A stretch of 64,000 nt of DNA. Origin: DATKSG01 sp035531775 (lineage in GTDB: Bacteria; Actinomycetota; Acidimicrobiia; Acidimicrobiales; UBA8190). Below are positions 52,994-61,903 of this stretch, piece by piece (positions within the stretch are counted from its first letter, which is position 1; each line of letters begins with the position of its first letter). The notes beneath the pieces were generated by a model. It was given only the letters and a program-made list of their open reading frames with translations, made no database searches and was not told the origin of the DNA. The stretch spans positions 17,879-81,878 of the forward strand of contig DATKSG010000032.1 in assembly GCA_035531775.1 (NCBI GenBank), written 5' to 3'. Position numbers and translations under genes: made by a program.

Positions 52994-55879
52994 TTGACAG
53001 CCCCCACCACCATGCCCCCTCCTCCCAAAGCCACCTCCAACGACGCCCAGGCGGCGGGTAAGCCCCTCGTCATCGTGGAGTCGCCGGCCAAGGCCAGAAC
53101 CATCGCCGGGCTGCTCGGCCCCGGTTACGTGGTCGAGTCGTCGGTGGGCCACATCCGCGACCTGCCCCGCGGGGCCCAGGAGGTTCCGGCCGCTTACAAA
53201 GGCGAGGTGTGGGCCCGGCTCGGGGTGGACGTCGACAACGGCTTCAAGCCCTTGTACGTGGTGGCCTCGGAGAAGCGCGACGTGGTGGCGCGCCTCAAGG
53301 CACTGGTCAAGCAGGCCAGCGAAGTCTTCCTGGCCACTGACGAGGACCGCGAGGGCGAGTCGATTGCTTGGCACCTGAGCGAAGTGCTGGCTCCTACCGT
53401 GCCGGTGAAGCGCATGGTCTTCCACGAGATCACCCCGGCCGCCATCGAGCGCGCCGTGCACGAATGGCGCGAGCTCGACCGTCGCCTCGTCGACGCCCAG
53501 GAGGCGCGTCGCATCCTCGACCGCCTCTACGGCTACGAGCTCTCGCCGGTGTTGTGGAAGAAGGTCATGCCGCGGCTGTCGGCCGGGCGCGTGCAGAGTG
53601 TGGCCACGCGCATGGTGGTCGAACGCGAGCGGGCCCGCATGCGCTTCCGGGCCGGCGACTGGTGGGACCTCGAGGGGACCTTCGACTCCCAGGGTCAGTC
53701 CTTCGGGGCCACTCTGGCCTCGGTGGGCGGGGTCCCAGTGGCTAGTGGACGGGACTTCTCCGAGACCGGCGACCTCACCAAGTCCGGGGTCGTCCTGCTC
53801 GGCGAAGCCGAGGCCCGGGGCCTGGCCCAGGGCCTCGCCGACGTTCCCTTCACGGTGAAGTCGGTTAGCGAGAAGCCGTTCCGGCGCTCGCCCACGCCGC
53901 CGTTCATGACCTCCACCCTCCAGCAGGAGGCCGGACGCAAGCTGCGGTTCGGGGCCCAGCGCACCATGCAGGTGGCCCAGCGCCTGTACGAACAGGGCTG
54001 GATCACCTATATGCGCACCGACTCCACCACGTTGTCGGACGAGGCGCTGGCCGCTGCCCGGCGACAGGCCGCCGAGCTCTACGGCCCCGAGTATGTGCCC
54101 GACGCGCCACGCCGCTACGAGCGCAAAGTCAAGAACGCCCAGGAGGCCCACGAAGCCATCCGCCCCGCCGGCGATGCTTTCCGTACCCCCGACCAGGCCG
54201 GCCGGGAGCTGAACGGCGACTCACTGCGCCTCTACGACCTCATCTGGAAGCGCACCGTGGCCTCGCAGATGGCCGACGCCACGGGGACCAGCGCACAGGT
54301 GCGTCTGGTGGGCACTCCGGCCGGCGCCGTGCCGGCCGAGGAGGCGGAGTTCGCCGCATCGGGCACGGTCATCGCCTTCCCGGGCTTCCTGCGGGCCTAC
54401 GTGGAAGGGTCAGACGATCCCGACGCCGAGCTCTCCGAGCGCGACGTCCAGTTGCCGCCGCTGCGCCAGGGCGACGGGCTCCGGGCGCTCGACATCGAGG
54501 CCAAGGGCCACTCCACCCAGCCACCGGCCCGCTACACCGAGGCCTCGCTGGTGAAGGCCTTGGAGGAGGCCGGCGTGGGACGCCCTTCGACCTACGCCAG
54601 CATCATCGGCACCATCCAGGACCGCGGCTACGTATGGAAGAAGGGCACAGCCCTGGTTCCCTCCTTCACTGCCTTCGCCGTGGTAGGGCTGCTCGAACGC
54701 CACTTCTCGGAGCTCGTCGACTACGGCTTCACCGCCGCCATGGAGGACGACCTCGACGAGATCGCCGAAGGGTCCCAAGAGGTGCTCCCGTGGTTGACGC
54801 GCTTCTACTTCGGCGACGGCGACCAACCGCAAGACGCCACCAAAACCGCCCCCGCCACCGCCACCGCCACCGCCAATGGCAATGGCAATGGACAGGCCGT
54901 CCGTCACGTCACGCACCGCGGGCTCAAGGCCGATGTGGCAACCCATCTCGGTGAGATCGACGCCCGGGCTGTCAACTCCATTCCCCTCGGCCCCGACAGC
55001 GAGGGCCGCCAGATCGTGGTGCGCGTCGGTCGCTACGGCCCGTACCTCCAAAGAGGTGATGAACGCGCCAGCGTGCCCGACGACGTGCCACCCGACGAGC
55101 TAACCGTGGCCCGAGCCGAAGAGCTACTGGTGGCGCCGTCGGGGGACCGAGAGCTGGGCAACGATCCGGGCACCGGCCTGCCGGTGCTGGCCCGGTCGGG
55201 GCGCTACGGGCCATATGTCCAATTGGGCGATGCCGCTGACGGTGAGAAGCCGCGCACGGCATCGCTGTTCAAGACCATGTCGGTCGACACCGTGGATCTG
55301 GAGCAGGCCCTGGAGTTGCTGCGCCTCCCGCGGGCGGTGGGCATCGACCCGGCATCAGGCGAGGAGATCCAGGCCTTGAACGGCCGGTTCGGTCCGTATT
55401 TGAAGAAGGGCACCGACACGCGCAGCCTCGAGGCTGAGGAGCAGTTGTTGTCGGTCTCCTTGGACGAGGCGCTGGCCCTGTTCGCCCAACCCAAGACCAG
55501 GCGGGGCCGAGGCAGCGCTCAGCCCTTGCGCGAGGTCGGCCCCGATCCCGACACCGGGGCCATGGTGGTGCTGCGCTCGGGACGTTTCGGGCCGTATGTC
55601 ACCGACGGGACCACCAACGCCTCGTTGCGAAAGGGCGACGACCCCGAAACCATCACCATCGAACGCGCCGGCGAGCTACTCGCCGACCGCAGGGCGGCCG
55701 GCCCTCCGGCCAAGCGGGCCCGTGGAGTGAAGAAGGCGGCGGCCAAGAAGGCGGCGGCCAAGAAGGCCCCGGCCAAGAAGGCCCCGGCCAAGAAAGCCTC
55801 GCCCAAGAAGGCAGCCGCCCACGGGACGGCGGTCACCGGGCCACCCGACGACGACGGCGCGCCGGAGCCCGAGGCCTGA
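52994..55879 (+). CDS. topA: DNA topoisomerase I
   Basis: Type IA topoisomerase of 961 residues that relaxes negative supercoils. The Toprim domain is at about 25-140 (PLVIVESPAKARTIAG; ATDEDREGESIAWHL). The catalytic Tyr is in GWITYMRTDSTTLS, and PSTYASIIGTIQDRGYV is a conserved core motif. There are no Cys4 zinc fingers; instead there are several repeats of the actinobacterial C-terminal type (GRYGPYLQRGDE, GRFGPYLKKGTD, GRFGPYVTDG). A Lys/Ala tail completes it. TTG 52994 is the longest start; ATG 53012 is equally plausible. Confidence 0.96.
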   Translation: MTAPTTMPPPPKATSNDAQAAGKPLVIVESPAKARTIAGLLGPGYVVESSVGHIRDLPRGAQEVPAAYKGEVWARLGVDVDNGFKPLYVVASEKRDVVARLKALVKQASEVFLATDEDREGESIAWHLSEVLAPTVPVKRMVFHEITPAAIERAVHEWRELDRRLVDAQEARRILDRLYGYELSPVLWKKVMPRLSAGRVQSVATRMVVERERARMRFRAGDWWDLEGTFDSQGQSFGATLASVGGVPVASGRDFSETGDLTKSGVVLLGEAEARGLAQGLADVPFTVKSVSEKPFRRSPTPPFMTSTLQQEAGRKLRFGAQRTMQVAQRLYEQGWITYMRTDSTTLSDEALAAARRQAAELYGPEYVPDAPRRYERKVKNAQEAHEAIRPAGDAFRTPDQAGRELNGDSLRLYDLIWKRTVASQMADATGTSAQVRLVGTPAGAVPAEEAEFAASGTVIAFPGFLRAYVEGSDDPDAELSERDVQLPPLRQGDGLRALDIEAKGHSTQPPARYTEASLVKALEEAGVGRPSTYASIIGTIQDRGYVWKKGTALVPSFTAFAVVGLLERHFSELVDYGFTAAMEDDLDEIAEGSQEVLPWLTRFYFGDGDQPQDATKTAPATATATANGNGNGQAVRHVTHRGLKADVATHLGEIDARAVNSIPLGPDSEGRQIVVRVGRYGPYLQRGDERASVPDDVPPDELTVARAEELLVAPSGDRELGNDPGTGLPVLARSGRYGPYVQLGDAADGEKPRTASLFKTMSVDTVDLEQALELLRLPRAVGIDPASGEEIQALNGRFGPYLKKGTDTRSLEAEEQLLSVSLDEALALFAQPKTRRGRGSAQPLREVGPDPDTGAMVVLRSGRFGPYVTDGTTNASLRKGDDPETITIERAGELLADRRAAGPPAKRARGVKKAAAKKAAAKKAPAKKAPAKKASPKKAAAHGTAVTGPPDDDGAPEPEA
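55731..55822 (+). repeat. 15-bp in-frame repeats coding AAKKA units in the TopA tail
   Basis: About six copies of a unit like AAGAAGGCGGCGGCC encode the Lys/Ala-rich C-terminus of topoisomerase I. Such tails increase DNA binding in actinobacterial enzymes. Confidence 0.8.
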
Positions 55880-55885
55880 TCGGCG

Positions 55886-56515
55886 GTGGCTGGGCCAGGC
55901 CGCCTCATCGCCATGGAGGGCATCGACGGGAGCGGCAAATCGACCCAGTGCCGGATCCTGGCCGACGCCCTCGGAGCGCTCTGCACCCGCGAGCCGGGGG
56001 CCACGGCCCTCGGCCGGGCCATCCGGACCGTGGTGTTGGAGCCCGGACGCGCCATGCTCTCGGAACGGGCCGAGGCCCTGCTCATGGCGGCCGACCGGGC
56101 GGCGCACGTGGCCGAGGTGCTCGGGCCGTCGCTGGCCGGAGGTCGCTGGGTGGTCACCGACCGCTACTCGGCCTCGACGCTTGCTTACCAGGGCTACGGG
56201 CGTGGGCTCGAGCTCGTGGAGCTCGAGCGGCTGGTCGATTGGGCCACCGGCGGCCTGCGGGCCGATCTGACGGTGCTGGTCGACGTGCCGGTGCAGGAGG
56301 CTCGCGCCCGGCGTCGCCACGACGTCCCCGACCGCATCGAGGCCTTCGACGACGGGTTCCACCACCGGGTGCGCACCGGCTACCTGGCCCTGGCCGCTCG
56401 CCGGCCCGAGCAGTGGGTGGTGGTCGACGGGTCAGCCCAGGTGGACTCGGTGGCCCGTGCCATCGCCACGGCGGTGGCCGAGCGTCTCGGGCCGGCTCCC
56501 GCCCCAGCGTCGTGA
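55886..56515 (+). CDS. tmk: Thymidylate kinase
   Basis: Phosphorylates dTMP to dTDP. The 209-residue enzyme has P-loop EGIDGSGKSTQ, the dTMP-binding motif DRYSASTLAYQG and REPGATALG. GTG 55886 begins 6 bp after the topA stop. It overlaps the delta' gene by 4 bp (GTGA), the usual tmk-holB pairing. Confidence 0.95.
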   Translation: MAGPGRLIAMEGIDGSGKSTQCRILADALGALCTREPGATALGRAIRTVVLEPGRAMLSERAEALLMAADRAAHVAEVLGPSLAGGRWVVTDRYSASTLAYQGYGRGLELVELERLVDWATGGLRADLTVLVDVPVQEARARRRHDVPDRIEAFDDGFHHRVRTGYLALAARRPEQWVVVDGSAQVDSVARAIATAVAERLGPAPAPAS

Positions 56516-57585
56516 ATCGCCACTTGTTCGCCGGGGTGGTCGGCCAAGAGGCCGCCATCGACCAACTGGAGGCGGCGGCGCGCCGGCCCGTGCACGCGTA
56601 CCTGTTGGTGGGGCCGTCCGGGCTGGGCCAGAGCGCACTGGCCCGGGGCTTCGCCGCCGCCTTGCTGTGCCCTGACGGCGGCTGCGCCTCGTGCCAGGTG
56701 TGTCGCAGGGCCCTGTCGGGTGTGCACCCCGACCTGGTCGAGGTGGACAGAGCCGGCGCCGCTCTGAGCGTGGGTGACGCTGCGGGCATAGTGCGCCTGG
56801 CCCAACGCCGCCCCCTGGAGGCGGCCCGACAGGTGGTGGTGATGACCGATCTGCACACCGCCCGGCTGGCCGCCCCGGTGCTGCTCAAGACCCTGGAGGA
56901 CCCCGCCGGCCAGACCGTCTTCGTGCTGGTGGCCGACAGCGTGCCTCCGGGCCTCGCCACTGTGGCCAGTCGCTGCGTCCGGATCGACCTGTCGCCCATG
57001 TCGCCGTCGGCCATGGCCCAGTGGTTGCGAAGCGAGGGGATCGACGGCGCGCTGTCCGAGGAGCTGGCCGCTGCCGCCGGCGGTAGCCCCGAGCGCGCTC
57101 GCTTACTGGCATCGGATCCCCACCTGGCCGCCCGCCGGGCCCTGTGGCGCTCGGTGCCGGGCCGCCTCGATGGCACCGGGGCGGCCGCCGCCGCCGTGGC
57201 GGCCGAGCTGTTGGCCTCGGCCGAGGAGGCCACCGAGCCGGTGCGGGCCAAGCACGTCGAGGAGCTGGGCGCCGCGGCGGCCGAGGCCGAAGCCATGGGC
57301 CAGCGCGCCGTGCCTGGGCGCAAGGCGCTGGAGGAGGCCCACAAGCGCGAGGAGCGAAGGTGGCGCGTCGACGAGTTGCGCGCTGGGCTGGGGGTGCTGG
57401 CCGGCGCCTACGGGGACCGGTTGTCGGCGGCCGAGGTCGGGGGTACCGGGCCTGATTCGCGACTGGCGGCCCTGGCCGCCGCGGTGGCGGTGGTGGAGGG
57501 CACCGCGCGCGAGCTGGTGCGCAACCCCAACGAGACGCTCATGCTCGAAGCACTCATGGTGAAACTGTCGGCCGTCCCCGGCTAG
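56512..57585 (+). CDS. holB: DNA polymerase III delta' subunit
   Basis: Clamp-loader subunit, 357 residues. Features: GVVGQEAAIDQLEAA, a degenerate P-loop VGPSGLGQSALA (Gln for Lys, so no ATP hydrolysis), the zinc-binding set C(x)8CxxCxxC (CPDGGCASCQVC) and SRC-type motif VASRCVRIDL with the arginine finger region. A helical Glu/Ala-rich insertion near 270-310 is unusual in length. It is coupled to tmk. Confidence 0.92.
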   Translation: MNRHLFAGVVGQEAAIDQLEAAARRPVHAYLLVGPSGLGQSALARGFAAALLCPDGGCASCQVCRRALSGVHPDLVEVDRAGAALSVGDAAGIVRLAQRRPLEAARQVVVMTDLHTARLAAPVLLKTLEDPAGQTVFVLVADSVPPGLATVASRCVRIDLSPMSPSAMAQWLRSEGIDGALSEELAAAAGGSPERARLLASDPHLAARRALWRSVPGRLDGTGAAAAAVAAELLASAEEATEPVRAKHVEELGAAAAEAEAMGQRAVPGRKALEEAHKREERRWRVDELRAGLGVLAGAYGDRLSAAEVGGTGPDSRLAALAAAVAVVEGTARELVRNPNETLMLEALMVKLSAVPG

Positions 57586-57604
57586 CGGTGCCGCTCCGCG
57601 CAGG

Positions 57605-57610
57605 TAGCCT
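57605..57610 (+). promoter_or_regulatory. TAGCCT -10 box of tRNA-Thr
   Basis: TAGCCT ends 10 nt before the first base of tRNA-Thr, a normal distance for a tRNA promoter; no clear -35 is seen. Confidence 0.4.
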
Positions 57611-57620
57611 GTCGCCTCGT

Positions 57621-57696
57621 GCCTGGGTAGCTCAGTCGGTAGAGCAGCGCACTCGTAATGCGCAGGTCAGGGGTTCGAATCCCCTCCCAGGCTCCA
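57621..57696 (+). tRNA. tRNA-Thr (anticodon CGT), CCA encoded
   Basis: Acceptor GCCTGGG pairs with CCCAGGC, D-arm GCTC/GAGC, anticodon stem GCGCA/TGCGC around CTCGTAA (anticodon CGT), and T-arm AGGGG-TTCGAAT-CCCCT. The CCA end is encoded. Its 3' 27 or so nt plus flank recur at 58466-58498. Confidence 0.95.
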
Positions 57697-57699
57697 CCT
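57667..57699 (+). repeat. tRNA-Thr 3'-end copy A (attachment-site-like)
   Basis: The 33 nt from TCAGGGG in the T-arm to CCACCT just after the CCA end are identical to 58466-58498. This copy is part of the intact tRNA. Confidence 0.85.
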
Positions 57700-57735
57700 A
57701 CACAGGCTCCACCTACACAGGCTCCACCTACGCGG
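57688..57735 (+). repeat. 15-bp tandem repeat behind tRNA-Thr, about three copies
   Basis: The unit AGGCTCCACCTACAC, which includes the tRNA 3' end, is repeated about three times. It lies at the inner edge of the bracketed segment, as arm-type repeats do in the other two islands; replication slippage is an alternative. Confidence 0.6.
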
Positions 57736-57757
57736 CGGCCATGTGGGAGATCTCGAC

Positions 57758-58456
57758 ATGATGGCGGTGATCTCACCCGTCAGTTACTGGACTTCGGTAG
57801 CCATTGGAGCGATCACCTGCGTCGTGCTGTGTGGGTTGGGTCGGGCCAGGCCCGGACCGTGGAGGGTGACCGCCGCCCGGCTCATAGGGCTGGCGCTGGC
57901 CGCCGACGCCGTCAGCTACAGCATCGCCTCGGTGTTCCAGGGGACGTGGTCAGCCAAGACGTCGCTCCCATTGGCGCTGTGCAACGTCGCCGTCGTCGTT
58001 GCCGCTGTGGCCTGCTGGTGGCGCGTTGCCGTGCTCGTCGAGCTCACGTACTTCTGGGGTTTGGCCGGCACGCTGCAGGGACTGCTCACCCCCGACCTCA
58101 ACATCGGTTTTCCACATCTCGTGTTCTTCGAGTACGTAGTCGGACACGCCGGTATCGTGATCGCCGCCCTGTTCCTGGTAGTCGGGATGGGCATCGTCCC
58201 GCGGCCAGGTTCGATACGCCGCCTGTTCACGATCTCCGTTGGCTACAGCGCGCTGGTCGGCTTGGTCGACGCCGTGGCCGGCGCCAATTACATGTTCCTC
58301 CGCCGACCGCCCGGCGAGTGGACGTTGCTCCGGCTTCTCGGGCCGTGGCCCTGGTACTTGGTCAGCGCCACCGCCGTGGCTCTGGTCCTGTTCACCTTGC
58401 TCGATTCTCCGTTCTGGTCCGGTCGGCGCCAGGCGTCGACCGAACGCCTTACCTGA
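57758..58456 (+). CDS. YwaF/TIGR02206-family integral membrane protein
   Basis: The 232-residue protein has about seven hydrophobic helices. Family landmarks are SLPLALCNVAVVVAAVACWW, LTYFWGLAGTLQGLLTPDLN, FPHLVFFEYVVGHAGIVIAALFLVV, VGLVDAVAGANYMFLR and LLGPWPWYLVS. The function of YwaF-like proteins is unknown (TMEM164 relatives act on lipids in animals). ATG 57758 has GGAG 8 nt upstream; GTG 57743 is an alternative. It is the only cargo between the two tRNA-Thr 3' copies. Confidence 0.85.
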   Translation: MMAVISPVSYWTSVAIGAITCVVLCGLGRARPGPWRVTAARLIGLALAADAVSYSIASVFQGTWSAKTSLPLALCNVAVVVAAVACWWRVAVLVELTYFWGLAGTLQGLLTPDLNIGFPHLVFFEYVVGHAGIVIAALFLVVGMGIVPRPGSIRRLFTISVGYSALVGLVDAVAGANYMFLRRPPGEWTLLRLLGPWPWYLVSATAVALVLFTLLDSPFWSGRRQASTERLT

Positions 58457-58465
58457 TCACGCGGA

Positions 58466-58498
58466 TCAGGGGTTCGAATCCCCTCCCAGGCTCCACCT
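58466..58498 (+). repeat. tRNA-Thr 3'-end copy B (attachment-site-like)
   Basis: The 33 nt are identical to 57667-57699 but have no tRNA 5' part, so this is not a tRNA gene. It lies only 35 bp before the SigR-type sigma gene. Confidence 0.85.
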
Positions 58499-58533
58499 CC
58501 CCGGTCGTCACAGTCCGTGGATATGGTGGAGCC

Positions 58534-59106
58534 ATGGCCGATCGCGCCCGGTTCACCGACCTCGCCATGGAGCACACGCCGGCGCTCTACAGCGCGGCCA
58601 TGCGCATGACGCGCAACAGCGCCGATGCCGAGGACCTGGTGCAGGAGACCTTCTTGAAGGCTTACCGCTCCTTCGAACGCTTCGAGGAGGGCACCAACCT
58701 GAAGGCCTGGCTCTACAAGATCCTCACCAACACCTTCATCAACTCGTACCGAGCGGCCAAGCGGCGCCCGGAAAAGGCCGACGTGGAGGACGTGGAGGAC
58801 CTGTACCTGTACCGGCGCCTGGGTTCGCTCTCCGGCGAGCTCGGGCGATCAGCCGAGGAGGAGCTCTTCGAGCACTTCACCGACGACGAGGTGAAGGAAG
58901 CGCTCGAGTCGCTGCCCGAGGTCTTCCGGATCGCCGTGCTGCTGGCCGACGTGGAGGGCTTCTCCTACAAGGAGATCGCCGAGATCACCGAGGTGCCCAT
59001 CGGCACCGTCATGAGCCGGATCCACCGGGGAAGAAAGGCTCTACAGAAGGCGTTGTTGGACTTTGCCGTGGCGGGGGGACTGGTCACCACCGAGGCCGGT
59101 CGCTAG
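58534..59106 (+). CDS. SigR/SigH-type ECF sigma factor
   Basis: The 190-residue sigma factor has region 2 YSAAMRMTRNSADAEDLVQETFLKAYRSFERFEEGTNLKAWLYKILTN and region 4 FRIAVLLADVEGFSYKEIAEITEVPIGTVMSRIHRGRKALQKAL. The SRAAKRRP-type linker and DVEDLYLYRRL match SigR/SigH of thiol-oxidative stress. The RsrA-like anti-sigma gene follows 39 bp later. ATG 58534 is only 35 bp from the duplicated tRNA end, so its promoter lies in or across the inserted segment. Confidence 0.93.
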   Translation: MADRARFTDLAMEHTPALYSAAMRMTRNSADAEDLVQETFLKAYRSFERFEEGTNLKAWLYKILTNTFINSYRAAKRRPEKADVEDVEDLYLYRRLGSLSGELGRSAEEELFEHFTDDEVKEALESLPEVFRIAVLLADVEGFSYKEIAEITEVPIGTVMSRIHRGRKALQKALLDFAVAGGLVTTEAGR

Positions 59107-59145
59107 GACCCCGAGGACCGGCCCGGGGTGGAGGAGACGAGGGGA

Positions 59146-59403
59146 ATGGGATCCGGAGACTCCGGCGCCGACTGCGACGAGACCATCGAGCGCTTGTACC
59201 ACTACCTCGACGGTGAGTTGACCGACGAGCGGCGCGCCGAGATCAAGCACCACCTCGACGACTGTTCCCCGTGCCTCGATGCCTATGGCTTCGAGGAGGA
59301 GCTGCGTCATGTCATCGCCAACCGTTGCCGTGACCACGTACCCGAGAGCCTGCTGGCCCGCATCCGCCAGGCCATCGAGGACGAGGAGCGCCGGGTCCGC
59401 TGA
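59146..59403 (+). CDS. RsrA-like zinc anti-sigma factor (mycothiol system)
   Basis: The 85-residue anti-sigma factor has Zn/redox ligands C10, H36, C40 and C43 (DECxx pattern in GADCDETIE; HHLDDCSPC), aligning with C11, H37, C41 and C44 of RsrA. Oxidation forms a disulphide, releases zinc and frees the sigma factor. ATG 59146 (after GAGGAGACGAGGGG) places the ligands correctly; GTG 59128 would add six residues. It sits directly behind its sigma gene. Confidence 0.92.
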   Translation: MGSGDSGADCDETIERLYHYLDGELTDERRAEIKHHLDDCSPCLDAYGFEEELRHVIANRCRDHVPESLLARIRQAIEDEERRVR

Positions 59404-59625
59404 GCCCCACCGGCCAACCGGCCCACCGGGGCGCCCACCGGGTCGCGCGGCTGGGCGACCCTTCTCACGCAATGTGCTCCCACGTGCCTCACGCGCGCGC
59501 TTCGTGACTGTCTGGGAGCCCTGACACAACCGCTGCACAACGAAACCGGCCATCGCTGATTCCTCCCTGGCTCCCCGTCGATAGGGGAGCGAGCACAAGC
59601 TCCGACACAGGAGGTGGAGAGGGCG

Positions 59626-59841
59626 ATGGAAGACCGCACCGAGCGCAGCAATCGCTTCGACGGGTCGATCGGCGCCAGCGCGTTTACGGGCCACGGACGG
59701 CCGTCACGGGTGTTCCCCCGTGGACGGACCTGCGACCAAGACGGCTGTCAGACCAAGCTTTCGATCTATAACGACGGTCACTACTGCTACCAGCACGAGC
59801 CCCAGGCCACACCACGCATGCGGGGCAAGAAGATCGCCTGA
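59626..59841 (+). CDS. Small conserved zinc-ribbon-like protein
   Basis: The 71-residue protein has a Cys/His set TCDQDGCQTKLSIYNDGHYCYQH (Cx4C...CxxH), likely to hold one zinc, and a basic C-terminus PRMRGKKIA. AGGAGGTGGAG precedes ATG 59626. The motif is common in small actinobacterial proteins of unknown role. The 222 bp upstream hold no other gene. Confidence 0.7.
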   Translation: MEDRTERSNRFDGSIGASAFTGHGRPSRVFPRGRTCDQDGCQTKLSIYNDGHYCYQHEPQATPRMRGKKIA

Positions 59842-59900
59842 CAACGACGGGCGGTCGGTGGCTCGGCCACCGCCGCCCAAAGGGCCGGCCTGCGCTTCCG

Positions 59901-59906
59901 TAGACT
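59901..59906 (+). promoter_or_regulatory. TAGACT -10 box, leaderless promoter of the metalloprotease gene
   Basis: TAGACT ends 6 nt before ATG 59913; no ribosome-binding site is visible. It is one of the clearest leaderless-type starts in the window. Confidence 0.5.
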
Positions 59907-59912
59907 GGCCAG

Positions 59913-61001
59913 ATGACCAGCGCGCTCTCGTGGGACGTGGCCGAGCGGGTGGCCACGTGGGCCGGCTCGGGCCGGGTGCCGGTGCTGGCCTCGCCGCCGG
60001 CTATGGACGCCGCCACCGAAGCGGCGTTGCACCGTGATTTCGCCCAGTACACGGCGCTGGCCGAGGGCCTGGTGGTGGCCGAGACCGGTCTGCACCCTCT
60101 GACCGGCCCCCCTCGGGCCAAGGTGGTCGATCGCACCGAGTGGGCCCGGTCCAACCTGCGCTCTTTCCGCCGCCTCCTCGAGCCCGTGCTGGCCAACGCC
60201 GAGGGTGCCACGGCCTTGCCCGGTCCCTTCGGCGGTGCCGCCCGGGCCGTGGCCGGCGCCCAGCTCGGCATGATCCTCGGGTGGATGGCCACCAGGGTGC
60301 TCGGCCAGTACGACCTGCTGCTGGCCGAAGGCGACGACGCCGGCGACATCGTGTCGTACGTAGGCCCCAACATCGTGGCCATGGAGCGCCATCACGGTTT
60401 CGACCCCGGCCAGTTCCGGATGTGGATCGCCCTGCACGAGGTGACGCATCGGTGCCAGTTCACCGCTGTCGAGTGGCTGCGCCCGCACTTCCTCTCCCTC
60501 GTCGATCAGGTAGTGGCCGGGGTGACCCCCGATCCCAAGCGTTTCGCCGACGTGCTGCGCCGGGCCGCCGAGGCGGCCCGCCAGGGCCGCAACCCCCTGG
60601 AGGACGCCGGCATCCTGGGCCTCGTGGCTCCTCCCGAGCAGCTCGAGGTCATCGGCCGCATCCAGGCCATGATGAGCCTGCTCGAGGGCCACGGCGACGT
60701 GACCATGTCCCGAGCCGGCGCCGGCCAGGTGCCCGACGCCCATCGCTTCGCTCGCGTGCTGCGCGACCGCCGGTCCAAAGCGAGCCGCCCGGCGCGCCTG
60801 CTGCAGCAGCTGCTCGGCATCGAGGCCAAGCTCAAGCAGTACGCCCAGGGTGAGCGCTTCATCGCCGAGGTGGAGGCGGCCGGTGGGCCGGGCCTGCTGG
60901 CCCGGGTGTGGGAGGGCCCCGAGATGCTGCCCACCATGGACGAGATCCGCCGGCCCGACCAGTGGATCGTGCGGGCCGGCGGGCGCCTGGCCCCGGTCTG
61001 A
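59913..61001 (+). CDS. Zinc-dependent metalloprotease of the F420-biosynthesis-associated family
   Basis: The 362-residue protein has the zinc motif HEVTH (ALHEVTHRCQF) and a downstream EGHGDVTM that could give the third ligand. The family (TIGR03624/TIGR03883 type) is widespread in Actinobacteria that make coenzyme F420, but its substrate is unknown and no F420 gene is in this window. Its stop overlaps the tilS start (TGATG). It opens the tilS-hpt-folE-folP run. Confidence 0.88.
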   Translation: MTSALSWDVAERVATWAGSGRVPVLASPPAMDAATEAALHRDFAQYTALAEGLVVAETGLHPLTGPPRAKVVDRTEWARSNLRSFRRLLEPVLANAEGATALPGPFGGAARAVAGAQLGMILGWMATRVLGQYDLLLAEGDDAGDIVSYVGPNIVAMERHHGFDPGQFRMWIALHEVTHRCQFTAVEWLRPHFLSLVDQVVAGVTPDPKRFADVLRRAAEAARQGRNPLEDAGILGLVAPPEQLEVIGRIQAMMSLLEGHGDVTMSRAGAGQVPDAHRFARVLRDRRSKASRPARLLQQLLGIEAKLKQYAQGERFIAEVEAAGGPGLLARVWEGPEMLPTMDEIRRPDQWIVRAGGRLAPV

Positions 61002-61891
61002 TGTCGTCCACGCCGGCGGCGGCGCTGCTCGAGCGCTGCACCTTCGCGCCGGCCGGCTCACCGCTCGTGTGCGCCGTGTCGGGGGGGCCGGACTCTCTCG
61101 CCCTGCTGGCCCTGGCCGTGGCGGCCGGGGTCGATGCCGTGGCCGTGCACGTCGACCACGGCCTGCGCCGGGGATCGGCGACAGAAGCCGACGTGGTGGC
61201 TGACGCCTCACGGCGCCTGGGGGCGGCATTCCGAGCCGAGCGGGTGGTGGTGGCGCCCGGGCCCAACCTCGAAGCCCGCGCCCGCGCCGCGCGACGGGAG
61301 GTGCTCGGCCCCGAGGCGGCCACCGGTCACACCATGGACGACCAGGCCGAGACGGTCCTGCTCAACCTGCTGCGCGGCGCCGGCCTCGACGGGCTGGCCG
61401 CCATGCGCCGAGGTCCCCGCCATCCGCTGCTCGGCCTGCGGCGCTCGGACACGCACGGCCTGTGCCGTCAGCTCGGCCTCGAGCCGGTGCGCGACCCGAG
61501 CAATGACGACCGTCGCTTCACCCGCAACCGGGTCCGTCACGAGCTGCTGCCGTTGTGCTCGGCCATCGCCGGGCGCGACGTGGTGCCGGTGCTGGCCCGC
61601 CAGTGCGAGGTCATGGCGGCCGAGGCCGACCTTCTAGACGCCCTGGCCGAGCCGCTCGACGCCTCCGACGCCCGGCGCCTGTCCGACGCGCCCGACGCCG
61701 TGGCCCGGCGCGCCGCGCGCCGGTGGCTGCGCAACGGCTCCGACCACCCCCCTGACCTGGCTGCGGTGGAGCGGGTGCTGGCCGTGGCCCGGGGCCGGTA
61801 CCGGGCCACCGAGGTGGTCCCGGGGCGGCGAGTGCGCCGGTCGGGCGGCCGTTTGTCGATGGCACCGGTGCGCGACAGCGCCCTCCGGTAG
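61001..61891 (+). CDS. tilS: tRNA(Ile)-lysidine synthase
   Basis: Converts C34 of tRNA-Ile(CAU) to lysidine so that it reads AUA. In the 296 residues, the PP-loop is AVSGGPDSLALL, with HVDHGLRRGS, GHTMDDQAETVLLNLLRG and RDPSNDDRRFTRNRVRHELLP as family motifs. It lacks the long C-terminal domain of E. coli TilS, as in other Actinobacteria. It overlaps the metalloprotease gene by one base. Confidence 0.94.
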   Translation: MSSTPAAALLERCTFAPAGSPLVCAVSGGPDSLALLALAVAAGVDAVAVHVDHGLRRGSATEADVVADASRRLGAAFRAERVVVAPGPNLEARARAARREVLGPEAATGHTMDDQAETVLLNLLRGAGLDGLAAMRRGPRHPLLGLRRSDTHGLCRQLGLEPVRDPSNDDRRFTRNRVRHELLPLCSAIAGRDVVPVLARQCEVMAAEADLLDALAEPLDASDARRLSDAPDAVARRAARRWLRNGSDHPPDLAAVERVLAVARGRYRATEVVPGRRVRRSGGRLSMAPVRDSALR

Positions 61892-61903
61892 TCTCGCCCC
61901 CTT

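Noticed and set aside
57688..57735. CRISPR-like array behind tRNA-Thr
   Set aside because: 15-bp tandem copies of the tRNA end without spacers and no cas genes in the window.
58466..58498. Second tRNA-Thr gene
   Set aside because: Only the T-arm and acceptor 3' strand are present.
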